In this document: positions 43,145-51,209 of the stretch, in pieces
Numbering within the stretch: position 1 is the stretch's first letter
Layout: every line of letters starts with the position of its first letter
Made by a program: the position numbers and the translations under genes
Notes under the pieces: model-generated
The model's input: the letters and a program-made list of their open reading frames with translations, nothing else
Database searches by the model: none
What the model was told of the DNA's origin: nothing
Assembly (NCBI GenBank): GCA_964509295.1
Contig: CAZDWS010000001.1
Location: 545,079 to 609,078, forward strand
Source: JBGSQR01 sp964509295
GTDB taxonomy: Bacteria > Desulfobacterota > Desulfuromonadia > Geobacterales > Pseudopelobacteraceae
Length of the DNA stretch: 64,000 nt
Reading direction: 5' to 3'

Positions 43145-44611
43145 CTTGGTCTCTAAAACATTGATACGTATCTTCCCGATAATGGTAATAATTGGTGCCA
43201 TATCTTCCTGCGAACTGCCTTCAAATAGTTTTAAATGGGTCGGATCTGCAGGGAACTGATTATAGGTCGGATCAATTGCTACCCACTGCCCTCCCAACCA
43301 GCTTTCTGCCCAGCTGTGGTAAAGAAAACCCTTGTCTTCAATGGCAACCAGACCGGAAACAAACCTTGTTGGTATTTTAGCCGCTCTTGCCAGCGCGGTA
43401 TACAGGCGTGCATGGGTCTGGCAGTTACCGTAACGGCTTTTCATGCTGGACAGGGCGCTACCGCCATCGTCCACTGAATCCTTTAACCAGCCGGACGTCC
43501 ATGACGTCAGCGCTTTTGAAATCTCTTCCGGGGTGGTCAGCGTTCCGGTTATTTCCTTTGTTTTATCAATAATTTTTTGATCGTTCGCTTCAATCTTGTC
43601 CGATGGTTGCAGATAGCTGTCATTTACAGTTGTTGCCTTAGAAGGCGTCTTGTCAGGAGAAACCACAACAGCGGATCCGGTGCGAATAATGATCCGCCCC
43701 TCGCCACTCTTTTCAACCTGTTGACCACCTTCCTGTAGCAGTGGAATTGTATCGTTCCAACCGCTGATTTCTACACTCAGACCTTTCAATTTAGCCAGAT
43801 CCTTGAGAGGTGGTTCTGTCCTGATCAGGCTGAAATCGTATATTAAATCTTTTCTTGAAATTGCCACATTGCTGACAAAGGCCCCCAGGGATTTTGAATC
43901 TTCGAGTTTTGTTACAACAAGGTCGTCACGGACAGATTCCCACAGGGTATTACCCTGATAGTCAACCCAGATGTCATTGTTAACAAATGGATAGAGATTG
44001 TTTCGAAGTTTGACAGATGGAGTTCCATTGGGAGCATTTTCATGCGCGGTCACAGAAATTTTAACGTCTTTGACTTTCAGCTCCTCTGGATCAAAGGTCA
44101 GAATTTTATAGTTTTTGCCGACCGAAGCATTGCGAAGTAATGGGTAAATGTTAAGTACAGGACCAGGATATATCTCACCGGAAAGTTTGCTGAATGTTTT
44201 TTCACTGGATTTGCCTTTGCTTTCCATCTTGATGCGCAGGCTGGAGTCATATTTTTTGCCGGTAATACGGGACAGTATACCATTCAGATTATGTTCTACT
44301 TCAAAAGAACGTAACGCCAGATTCGGGCTTACTACATAAATTTCTCTGGTTGTTGCCTCTTTTGAAAACCCCATAACTTTCATGCGCACATTGCCTGAGG
44401 ACTCAATCAAGTAACCATCTTTTGTTTCAATAAATTTCTGTTGATAAAATCCAACCAGATCCTTGTCTACGTAGATACCAAACCACTGCTCGTTGAGAGG
44501 CGGTTTAGCAAGTTTGCCAAGAGAAGCAGCGGTGGAGTTGCTAATGGTGGAACAGAAGCAAAATACTGATATGAAAAGGAAGGCTAAAAACCTTTTTAAG
44601 TAAATGTCCAT
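43139..44611 (-). CDS. Exported transglutaminase-like (TgpA/DUF3488-type core) protein
   Basis: The protein has 490 residues with a signal peptide (RFLAFLFISVFCFCSTISNS). The C-terminal third is a transglutaminase-like domain: GNCQTHARLYTALARAAKIP near 393 (catalytic Cys), YHSWAESWLGGQWVAIDPTYN near 433 (His and Asp). The N-terminal part is a beta-rich region of unknown type (GNVRMKVMGFSKEATTREIY). All three catalytic residues are present, so it may act as a protease or amidase outside the cytoplasm. The ATG at 44611 follows GGAGA at proper distance. Confidence 0.85.
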   Translation of the reverse strand: MDIYLKRFLAFLFISVFCFCSTISNSTAASLGKLAKPPLNEQWFGIYVDKDLVGFYQQKFIETKDGYLIESSGNVRMKVMGFSKEATTREIYVVSPNLALRSFEVEHNLNGILSRITGKKYDSSLRIKMESKGKSSEKTFSKLSGEIYPGPVLNIYPLLRNASVGKNYKILTFDPEELKVKDVKISVTAHENAPNGTPSVKLRNNLYPFVNNDIWVDYQGNTLWESVRDDLVVTKLEDSKSLGAFVSNVAISRKDLIYDFSLIRTEPPLKDLAKLKGLSVEISGWNDTIPLLQEGGQQVEKSGEGRIIIRTGSAVVVSPDKTPSKATTVNDSYLQPSDKIEANDQKIIDKTKEITGTLTTPEEISKALTSWTSGWLKDSVDDGGSALSSMKSRYGNCQTHARLYTALARAAKIPTRFVSGLVAIEDKGFLYHSWAESWLGGQWVAIDPTYNQFPADPTHLKLFEGSSQEDMAPIITIIGKIRINVLETKL

Positions 44612-44653
44612 GGTCACATCTCCATAAAAAACTGATTAAATAGAAGTTAAAAA

Positions 44654-44683
44654 CGCCATCCCATCTTTGAAATGGGTATGGCG
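44654..44683 (-). terminator. Second of two tandem hairpins between the REC-GGDEF and transglutaminase genes
   Basis: On the minus strand CGCCAT pairs with ATGGCG and CCCAT with ATGGG (one bulged base), followed by TTTTT. It is a terminator-like element 43 bases before the transglutaminase start. Confidence 0.6.
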
Positions 44684-44694
44684 CAAGAAAAAAC

Positions 44695-44707
44695 CGCCAG
44701 ATTGGCG
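44695..44707 (-). terminator. First of two tandem hairpins after the REC-GGDEF gene
   Basis: On the minus strand CGCCA pairs with TGGCG around ATC, followed by GTTTTTT. The TGGCG could instead pair with the CGCCA of the next hairpin, so the two are mutually exclusive in part. Confidence 0.55.
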
Positions 44708-44790
44708 TGAACTGTTTATTTTGAAATTATCAGGGACTCTCTGACACTGGTAAAAATAGTCGCTTAGGCACTTATGAAAAACCTTACTTG

Positions 44791-45720
44791 TTAAATTAGA
44801 TAATGTCTTGCTAATTCAACGCAGTTGCGGTTGTTAGCTTTTGCCCGATAAAGAGCGTCATCGGCAAGTTTAATAAAATTATCTACGGACTGACAGGATA
44901 AATAGCTTAAATCTGCTACTCCCAAGCTGATAGTTAATTCCAAATCATAAAGATCATTTTCAAAATGGAATTCTTCCACAGCAGAACGGATACGCTCAGC
45001 AACAATCAGGGCTTCATCTGCATTCACATCAGGCAGTATGGCAAAAAACTCTTCACCGCCAAAGCGGGCGGCAATGTCATAATTTCGAAGTTCTTTTTTT
45101 ATAATCCCGGACACGATCTGCAAAACCAGATCGCCCTGTTGATGCCCATAAGTATCATTTACCAGTTTGAAATGGTCAATATCAATAACAATCAGGGATA
45201 AACTGCCATCTTTACGGTCTGCCCGAAGTATTTCCCTGTTCAGGGAGTCCATCAGGTAACGTCGATTATAAAGACCGGTAAGACAGTCTGTTATAGACAG
45301 ATCATGCAGAAGTTCATTGGTTTTTTTCAGGTCATCCTGCAGCTTTTTGATTTTCAGGTGAACCTTGACCCGTGCAACAAGCTCCTCGGGATCGAATGGT
45401 TTTGTTATGTAGTCACAGGCCCCACTTTCCAGGCCTTTAATTTTTTGGGTACGATCGTTCATGCCGGTCAGGATGATTACGGGGATGTTTTGAAGTTCCG
45501 GGCGAGACTTCATCATACCGAGAAACTTGAACCCGTCCATGCGAGGCATTTCCAGATCACACAAAATCATGTCAATTGACTCGGACAGAAGTTTTTTAAA
45601 ACCATCCAGCCCGTCTTCTGCCTCGTGATAGCTTGCAAAAAGCTCAAAGGAGTCCAGAGTGCTGGTAATCCGTTCCCGTACTAAAGCAGAATCATCTATG
45701 ATTAAAAGGCTGGCTGACAT
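44791..45720 (-). CDS. Response regulator with diguanylate cyclase output (REC-GGDEF)
   Basis: The protein has 309 residues. The N-terminal receiver domain has DLEMPRMDGFKFL with the phospho-Asp near residue 55. After a coiled linker (LQDDLKKTNELLHDL) comes the GGDEF domain from about 140: DCLTGLYNRRYL, and the active-site loop as GGEEF near 226. An RNYD sequence (RxxD I-site) lies five residues before it, so product inhibition by c-di-GMP is likely. It would make c-di-GMP when phosphorylated. No sensor kinase is adjacent. Confidence 0.93.
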   Translation of the reverse strand: MSASLLIIDDSALVRERITSTLDSFELFASYHEAEDGLDGFKKLLSESIDMILCDLEMPRMDGFKFLGMMKSRPELQNIPVIILTGMNDRTQKIKGLESGACDYITKPFDPEELVARVKVHLKIKKLQDDLKKTNELLHDLSITDCLTGLYNRRYLMDSLNREILRADRKDGSLSLIVIDIDHFKLVNDTYGHQQGDLVLQIVSGIIKKELRNYDIAARFGGEEFFAILPDVNADEALIVAERIRSAVEEFHFENDLYDLELTISLGVADLSYLSCQSVDNFIKLADDALYRAKANNRNCVELARHYLI

Positions 45721-45815
45721 GTTTTGAACAATATCCTAAACTAATCTGGAAAACAAATAAAATTAGTTGGTTCTGATGTTGTAGAATGAAATTCAAATTT
45801 TAAATGGCGCAAAAG

Positions 45816-46481
45816 TCAAAGAAGCGGCTCGTGGGCCAGGCGCTTCAACTCAGTAATTACTGCGGTATAATCCGGTTTGCCAAAAACGGCACTTCCGGCA
45901 ACAAAAACGTCGGCACCAGCATGGGAAATACGTGCAATGTTGGCAGGGTTGACTCCACCGTCTACTTCCAGTTCCGCTTCGGAACCGCGCCGGTCAAGCA
46001 TAGCCCTTAGGGCATGAATTTTGGGCAGGGTTGCTTCAATAAAGCTCTGCCCCCCAAAACCGGGATTGACAGTCATCAACAGGACCAGATCCAGGTCATC
46101 CAGAACATAATCCAAAACATTCAGTGGAGTTGCCGGATTCAAGGAAACACCGGCACGCTTACCCAGTGATTTTATCAACTGAACAGTCCGGTGCAGGTGG
46201 TGAACCGCTTCGGCGTGGACAACAATAATGTCTGCACCGGCTGACGCAAATTGCGGGATATATGTGTCCGGGTTTTCGATCATCAGGTGTACGTCTAGAG
46301 GTAAAGTTGTAACCCTGCGGCAGGCTTCCACCAGTAACGGACCGATAGTTATGTTGGGCACGAAGTGACCATCCATGACGTCAATATGAATATAATCGGC
46401 TCCAGCGGCTTCAACGGCTCTGATGTCGTCCCCAAGGCAGGAAAAATCGGCAGATAAGATGGATGGGGCAATTTTTTTCAT
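45816..46481 (-). CDS. rpe: Ribulose-phosphate 3-epimerase
   Basis: The protein has 221 residues from the ATG at 46481, which begins MKKIAPSILSADFSCLG, the family start. IDVMDGHFVPNITIGP near 38 and VNPGFGGQSFIEATLPKI near 145 carry the metal-binding and catalytic residues; VDGGVNPANI follows. It interconverts ribulose- and xylulose-5-phosphate. The frame continues 49 codons further into the rsmB end, without family resemblance. It follows rsmB on the same strand. Confidence 0.96.
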   Translation of the reverse strand: MKKIAPSILSADFSCLGDDIRAVEAAGADYIHIDVMDGHFVPNITIGPLLVEACRRVTTLPLDVHLMIENPDTYIPQFASAGADIIVVHAEAVHHLHRTVQLIKSLGKRAGVSLNPATPLNVLDYVLDDLDLVLLMTVNPGFGGQSFIEATLPKIHALRAMLDRRGSEAELEVDGGVNPANIARISHAGADVFVAGSAVFGKPDYTAVITELKRLAHEPLL

Positions 46482-46492
46482 TTTAGTATACC

Positions 46493-47854
46493 TCAGGAAA
46501 TTTTTCTTAAACGTGCGGCAAAGAAGCCGTCCATGCCGTTTCTGTGCGGCCAGGAGCGGAACATGCCTTCTTTTGTAAACAGGCTGCTGTAATGCGGAAA
46601 AAATTCGTTCAGATTTTCTAGCACACAATTGTTGTGTCTTGAAAGAAAATCATTGATTACTTTTTCGTTTTCTTCCGACGATGTTGAACAGGTTGAGTAG
46701 AGAATTGTACCGCCAGGCTTCAGTAGTCGTACGGCATTTTTAAGCATGGTCTTTTGTGTGGCAGCCAGCCTGACAATATCTTCTGTCGTCAGTCTCCATT
46801 TTGCCTCAGGATTGCGTCGTATTACACCCAATCCCGAGCAGGGAGCGTCAAGTAGAACCTTGTCAAATGCATCTTTAGGAAAGGCGGCTGAATTGAGCAG
46901 ATCTGCCGAGCGGGTATTGATTATGGAAATGCCCAGGCGTTGAGCGGTTTCATTGATCAGCGGCAGTTTTGATTTGGACAGGTCCATTGCCAGGACCTGT
47001 CCCTGGTTTTTCATCAGTTGGGCAAGGTGTGTTGCCTTTCCTCCGGGGGCGGCACAGGTGTCAATAATGCGGTCACCGCTTTGAGGGTCGAGCAGTATGG
47101 CGGCCATTTGAGACGCCTCGTCCTGCACAGTAAAGAAACCTTCTCTATATCCCGGCAGGCTGGGGATGTTGTGTCGGCCTTCAATCTGGATTCCGTGTGG
47201 GGAAAACAGGCAGGCTGTAGATGCAATGCCGTTGTCGTGCAATCGCTGCAAGAGGTCAGTACGTGTGATTCGCAGTGTATTGACGCGCAGCGTCAGTGGT
47301 GGCTGTAGTGATGAGGCCGCCGCCAGAAGTTCTGTTTCCTGTTCTCCCAGTTGTGCAAACCATTGTTTAACCAGCCAGGCCGGGTGAGAATGCCGGGCCG
47401 CAATCGAAGCTGCCGGTGCCGCAATGGGGTCCGGGTAGGTGATTGTGTTCTTGTGGCGCAGGTAATTACGCAGTACCGCATTAATCAGGCCGCTGGCTCG
47501 TGGAATAATCTGCTTGGCCAGGTTGACCGATTCATTGACTGCGGCAGATTCCGGGATGCGGTCCAGATAAAACAGTTGGTATAGTCCCAGACGGAGCAGA
47601 ATCAGAACCTGGGGTTCCAGCTTTAAAAGCGGCTGGGTCAGAAGGCCGGTCAGAATATGGTCCAGCGTTCCCTGGCGGCGAAGTACTCCAAAAACCAGTT
47701 CGGCAAAAAGACCTCTGTCCGGTCCGCTGAGTTGGCCTCTGTTTAGCTCGCGGTCCATTAACTGGTCGGCAAAACTGCCTTCATTGTGGATGCGGAGCAG
47801 TACCGTGAACGCAGACAGTCGGGGGTTGGATGGGTTGATTGTTTGGGCGCTCAA
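46493..47854 (-). CDS. rsmB: 16S rRNA (cytosine-967-C5)-methyltransferase RsmB
   Basis: The protein has 453 residues. The N-terminal NusB-like domain (~1-140) is followed by the SAM domain: DTCAAPGGKATHLAQ near 265, DKVLLDAPCSGLGVIRRNP near 332 (catalytic Cys in the PCS motif) and ILYSTCSTSSEENE near 388 (second conserved Cys). It methylates C967 of 16S rRNA. It overlaps htpX by four bases (ATGA) and precedes rpe by 11 bases. Confidence 0.95.
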   Translation of the reverse strand: MSAQTINPSNPRLSAFTVLLRIHNEGSFADQLMDRELNRGQLSGPDRGLFAELVFGVLRRQGTLDHILTGLLTQPLLKLEPQVLILLRLGLYQLFYLDRIPESAAVNESVNLAKQIIPRASGLINAVLRNYLRHKNTITYPDPIAAPAASIAARHSHPAWLVKQWFAQLGEQETELLAAASSLQPPLTLRVNTLRITRTDLLQRLHDNGIASTACLFSPHGIQIEGRHNIPSLPGYREGFFTVQDEASQMAAILLDPQSGDRIIDTCAAPGGKATHLAQLMKNQGQVLAMDLSKSKLPLINETAQRLGISIINTRSADLLNSAAFPKDAFDKVLLDAPCSGLGVIRRNPEAKWRLTTEDIVRLAATQKTMLKNAVRLLKPGGTILYSTCSTSSEENEKVINDFLSRHNNCVLENLNEFFPHYSSLFTKEGMFRSWPHRNGMDGFFAARLRKIS

Positions 47855-48705
47855 AAGTTACGGGTCCGTGACATCTCCTGCAGACGCGCAATTCTTTCCG
47901 GCATCGGTGGATGTGTTGAAAAAAGTGAAGCCAGCCCGCCGCTAGTCAGGGGATTGACGATAAACATGTGGGCGGTTGCCGGGGTCGCCTGCATCGGCAC
48001 CTGTTGATTGGCCATTTCCAGCTTCTGCAAAGCGTTAGCCAGATTGAGCGGATTGCCGCAGATAGAAGCACCGCCTGCATCAGCGCCGTACTCACGTGAA
48101 CGTGAAATTGCCATTTGAACCAGCATGGCAGCGATGGGGGCCAAAATAGCCATCAGTATGGAACTCAGGAAACCCCCTCCTCCTTCATCATCATCATTTC
48201 TGCCGCCAAACATGGCTGCCCATTGGGCCATGTGGGCCATGTAGGTGATTGCTCCGGCAAATGTGGCGGCTATTGTCTGGATAAGGATATCCCTGTTCTT
48301 TACATGTGCCAGTTCGTGGGCCATGACACCGGCCAGCTCGTCTTCGGTCAGCACGCGCAGTATGCCACTGGTTGCGGCAACGGCTGCATGTTCCGGGTTA
48401 CGGCCGGTTGCAAAGGCATTAGGTGTGTCAGAGTCAATTACGTAAACCTTGGGCATGGGCAGGTTTGCCCGCTGGGCAAGACGGCGAACCAGGCCATAAA
48501 AACGTGGGTCATCCGCTTCCGTAATTTCCTGCGCTCCGTACATGGAAAGGACCATTTTGTCCGAGAACCAGTAGGAGAAAAAATTCATGCCGGCGGCTAT
48601 GATGAAAGCCATCATCATACCTCCTTTGCCTCCCAGCATGCCGCCAAGCGTTACCAGTAAAACTGTTAACAGCGCCATTAAAAATGTCGTCTTCAGCATA
48701 TTCAT
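47851..48705 (-). CDS. htpX: HtpX-family membrane zinc metalloprotease
   Basis: The protein has 284 residues. Two N-terminal and two central membrane segments are visible, with the zinc motif HELAHVKN (HExxH) near 132. A NAFATGRNPEHAAVAATSGI segment precedes it, as in HtpX. It degrades damaged inner-membrane proteins. GAGGATG precedes the start. It overlaps rsmB by four bases. Confidence 0.95.
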   Translation of the reverse strand: MNMLKTTFLMALLTVLLVTLGGMLGGKGGMMMAFIIAAGMNFFSYWFSDKMVLSMYGAQEITEADDPRFYGLVRRLAQRANLPMPKVYVIDSDTPNAFATGRNPEHAAVAATSGILRVLTEDELAGVMAHELAHVKNRDILIQTIAATFAGAITYMAHMAQWAAMFGGRNDDDEGGGGFLSSILMAILAPIAAMLVQMAISRSREYGADAGGASICGNPLNLANALQKLEMANQQVPMQATPATAHMFIVNPLTSGGLASLFSTHPPMPERIARLQEMSRTRNF

Positions 48706-48891
48706 TGTTTTTCATCCTCATAATGTCTGAATAAATATAAATAGTATTAAAATAATAAACATTGCCATCCAAAAACGCAAGGGTCTGGTGGTTGTTATTT
48801 GGACAGTAGTTGTAAGCACCTAAACATCTTGACATATCTGAAAGAGCGGTGGTAAGTAAAACGATGTTATTTAATAAGCCTGGAGGAGAAT

Positions 48892-49308
48892 ATGGAGCGT
48901 ACTTTTGCAATTATCAAGCCTGATGCCGTTGAAAGCAGACTTACCGGAAAGATTCTGGAGAGAATCGAATCTAACGGCTTCAACATCGTTGGAATGAAAA
49001 AAATCAGGATGACTAAAGAGCAGGCTGAAGGTTTTTACTATGTACACCAGGAACGCCCTTTTTTTGGGGAACTGTGTGAATTCATGGCCAGTGGGCCGAT
49101 TGTTGTTCTCTGTCTTGAAAAAGAAAATGCCATTATAAACTGGCGAACCCTGATGGGGGCCACAAATCCGGCTAATGCCGAACCTGGAACAATCCGCAGG
49201 GATTTTGCCAGAAGCATGTCGGAAAACGCTGCCCATGGCTCCGATGCACCTGAAACTGCCGCTTTCGAGATCGCCTACTTCTTCAATGCCTTTGAATTAG
49301 TCGGCTGA
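48892..49308 (+). CDS. ndk: Nucleoside diphosphate kinase
   Basis: The protein has 138 residues, the usual length. It begins MERTFAIIKPDAV, and the active-site His is in the NAAHGSDAPETA segment near 116. LMGATNPANAEPGTIRRDFA near 90 is conserved. It transfers phosphate between nucleoside di- and triphosphates. A strong TGGAGGAG precedes the start. A long perfect hairpin follows. Confidence 0.97.
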   Translation: MERTFAIIKPDAVESRLTGKILERIESNGFNIVGMKKIRMTKEQAEGFYYVHQERPFFGELCEFMASGPIVVLCLEKENAIINWRTLMGATNPANAEPGTIRRDFARSMSENAAHGSDAPETAAFEIAYFFNAFELVG

Positions 49309-49328
49309 TTTTCTGGCTGTATCTGAGT

Positions 49329-49377
49329 TGTAAAGAACAAAAGCCCTTCAATTGCTGAAGGGCTTTTGTTCTTTACA
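49329..49377. terminator. 22-pair perfect hairpin between ndk and uppP
   Basis: Bases 49329-49350 and 49356-49377 are perfectly complementary around a five-base loop, with CTTTTG-rich ends on both strands. It serves as a bidirectional terminator for the convergent ndk and uppP genes and is longer than a usual terminator. Confidence 0.9.
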
Positions 49378-49393
49378 GTGTAATAGACACGAT

Positions 49394-50158
49394 CTATTGC
49401 AAAAATACCAGAAAGATAACACCAATAGCAATTCTGTAATACCCGAATGGGATGAATGTATGGGTGGTGATAAATTTCAGCAACCACTTTATGCTTAACA
49501 CGGCAAATATGAACGAGGCTACGAATCCGACCAGGATATTTTGCCAGTCGCTGAAATTGAAAATAGCATGGTTTTTGTAGATGTCGTAGCAGGTCGCGGC
49601 CAGCATCGTTGGCAATGCAAGTAAAAATGAAAACTCTGCCGCCTCTTTTCTGCTGATCCCGAGCGTCATTCCCCCCATAATGGTAGCGCCGGAACGTGAC
49701 ACTCCCGGAACCATTGAAAGACATTGAATCAGGCCGATGGTAAAGGCCTGACGATAGGAAACGTCATTAATGCTTGTGACGGTTTCTGGCCTGTCTTTTA
49801 CAAATCTTTCGATCAGTATGAATGCGATGCCGCCCACTATCAGCATGTAGCTTACAAGGGATGGCTGGAAAAAGGACTTAACCAGCTTATAAAGTATAAA
49901 GCCGATAGTTCCGGTGGGCAGAAAAGCGAAACAGAGTTTTTTAAGAAGTTCAGTGTTAGTAGCAAGCTGCTTGCGATATAAGTAAACAACCGCCAGAATC
50001 GCTCCGGACTGGATGATAACCTCAAAAACTTTGTGGGTGTCGGTCTGGTTAAGTTTCAACAGGGCAGAGGCAAGAATCAGGTGCCCGGTGGAAGATATGG
50101 GAAGGAATTCACTTAGGCCCTCTACCATTCCCAGTATTACTGCATCAAAAATTGTCAC
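49394..50158 (-). CDS. uppP: Undecaprenyl-diphosphatase UppP (BacA)
   Basis: The protein has 254 residues with about eight membrane segments. The family motifs are present: GMVEGLSEFLPISSTGHLIL near 10 and QCLSMVPGVSRSGATIMGG near 150, containing the catalytic Glu, Ser and Arg residues. It recycles undecaprenyl diphosphate to the monophosphate carrier for peptidoglycan and glycan synthesis. CGGAGGACG precedes the start. Confidence 0.96.
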   Translation of the reverse strand: MTIFDAVILGMVEGLSEFLPISSTGHLILASALLKLNQTDTHKVFEVIIQSGAILAVVYLYRKQLATNTELLKKLCFAFLPTGTIGFILYKLVKSFFQPSLVSYMLIVGGIAFILIERFVKDRPETVTSINDVSYRQAFTIGLIQCLSMVPGVSRSGATIMGGMTLGISRKEAAEFSFLLALPTMLAATCYDIYKNHAIFNFSDWQNILVGFVASFIFAVLSIKWLLKFITTHTFIPFGYYRIAIGVIFLVFLQ

Positions 50159-50288
50159 TCGTCCTCCGGAAATTCATTTTCGCCAGCACAAATCGGATGA
50201 TATATGAAACTGTTAATTTAAAGACAGGCACTGTTGTAAATTGAAATACAAAATCCCGCAAGTGATTTGGGAAAAATTAACACAGTTG

Positions 50289-51209
50289 TCATAATTCCTG
50301 CCGGAGCTTTTCGATGACTTCCATCGCTTCAGCCAGCGGGTTAGCGGCCCCATCGACCCAGTGAATCATAATGCCGTGTTTCTCCATGCGACGAAACCAG
50401 TTCCCCTGGCGCTTGGCAAAATCATGGATGGCGCTGTTGAGCTTCTGGAACAGATCATTGCGGTTCAGCTCTCCTCGCAGGTATGCCCCGACAAAACGGT
50501 ATTCAAGACCGTAATAATCAAGTCGGTTCCAGGGGATTCCAGAGTCGTGAAGCTGTTGGACTTCCTCAATCATGCCATTGTCCAGTCTCTCCCGCAAACG
50601 TTCTGTTATGCGCTGGCGCAGCAGGTTTCGCTCCCAGTGGATGCCTATAATAAGTGGTCTGATGTCCGGCAGCGGCTCCGCTTTTTCCGGATGATCTTTT
50701 TGGTAAAGCTCTATCTCAATGGCGCGGATGGTCCGTTGGCGATCCAGCAGATCGGTGCTGTTATGCAGTTCAGGGCGCAGTACGCGGAGTTTTTCAATAA
50801 GATCGCAGTCATCAAACGTTGCCATCTGGCTGCGCAGTTCCGGGTTTTCCGGTACCTCAATCATGCGGTAGCCGCGCAGTACCGCATCCAGGTACATGCC
50901 GGTGCCACCGCAGAGGATCGGCAGTTTGCCTCGGTTCTTGATATCTGCAAAGGCTTCCAAATACAGGCGTAGAAAGGCAAATACGCTGAACTCGCCGCCT
51001 GCATCCATGATGTTGATCAGGTGGTGCGGCACGTCGCCATACTCGTGCAGATCCTTGCCGGTGCCGATGTCCATGTTGCGAAAGATCTGGCGTGAATCGG
51101 CTGAGATGATCTCTCCGTCATACTTGTTTGCCAGCGCCACTGCCAAGCGTGTTTTGCCGGAGGCGGTCGGGCCGAGGATGGTCAGGAGGTTGTAGTTTAC
51201 TTTATTCAA
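50289..51209 (-). CDS. miaA: tRNA dimethylallyltransferase MiaA
   Basis: The protein has 306 residues. GPTASGKTRLAVALA near 13 is the P-loop, SADSRQIFRNMDIGTGK near 38 and HHLINIMDAGGEFSVF near 60 are family motifs, and DLLDRQRTIRAIEIEL near 155 follows. It attaches the dimethylallyl group to A37 of tRNA. It overlaps the end of uvrC by eight bases, so uvrC and miaA share a transcript. Confidence 0.97.
   Translation of the reverse strand: MNKVNYNLLTILGPTASGKTRLAVALANKYDGEIISADSRQIFRNMDIGTGKDLHEYGDVPHHLINIMDAGGEFSVFAFLRLYLEAFADIKNRGKLPILCGGTGMYLDAVLRGYRMIEVPENPELRSQMATFDDCDLIEKLRVLRPELHNSTDLLDRQRTIRAIEIELYQKDHPEKAEPLPDIRPLIIGIHWERNLLRQRITERLRERLDNGMIEEVQQLHDSGIPWNRLDYYGLEYRFVGAYLRGELNRNDLFQKLNSAIHDFAKRQGNWFRRMEKHGIMIHWVDGAANPLAEAMEVIEKLRQEL

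Noticed and set aside
44640..44710. c-di-GMP riboswitch upstream of the transglutaminase-like gene
   Set aside because: The region folds into two simple hairpins with T runs. The conserved GEMM core bases are absent.
48829..48858. sigma-70 promoter for ndk (TTGACA at 48829-48834)
   Set aside because: The expected -10 region (GTAAGT/TAAGTA) is a poor match.
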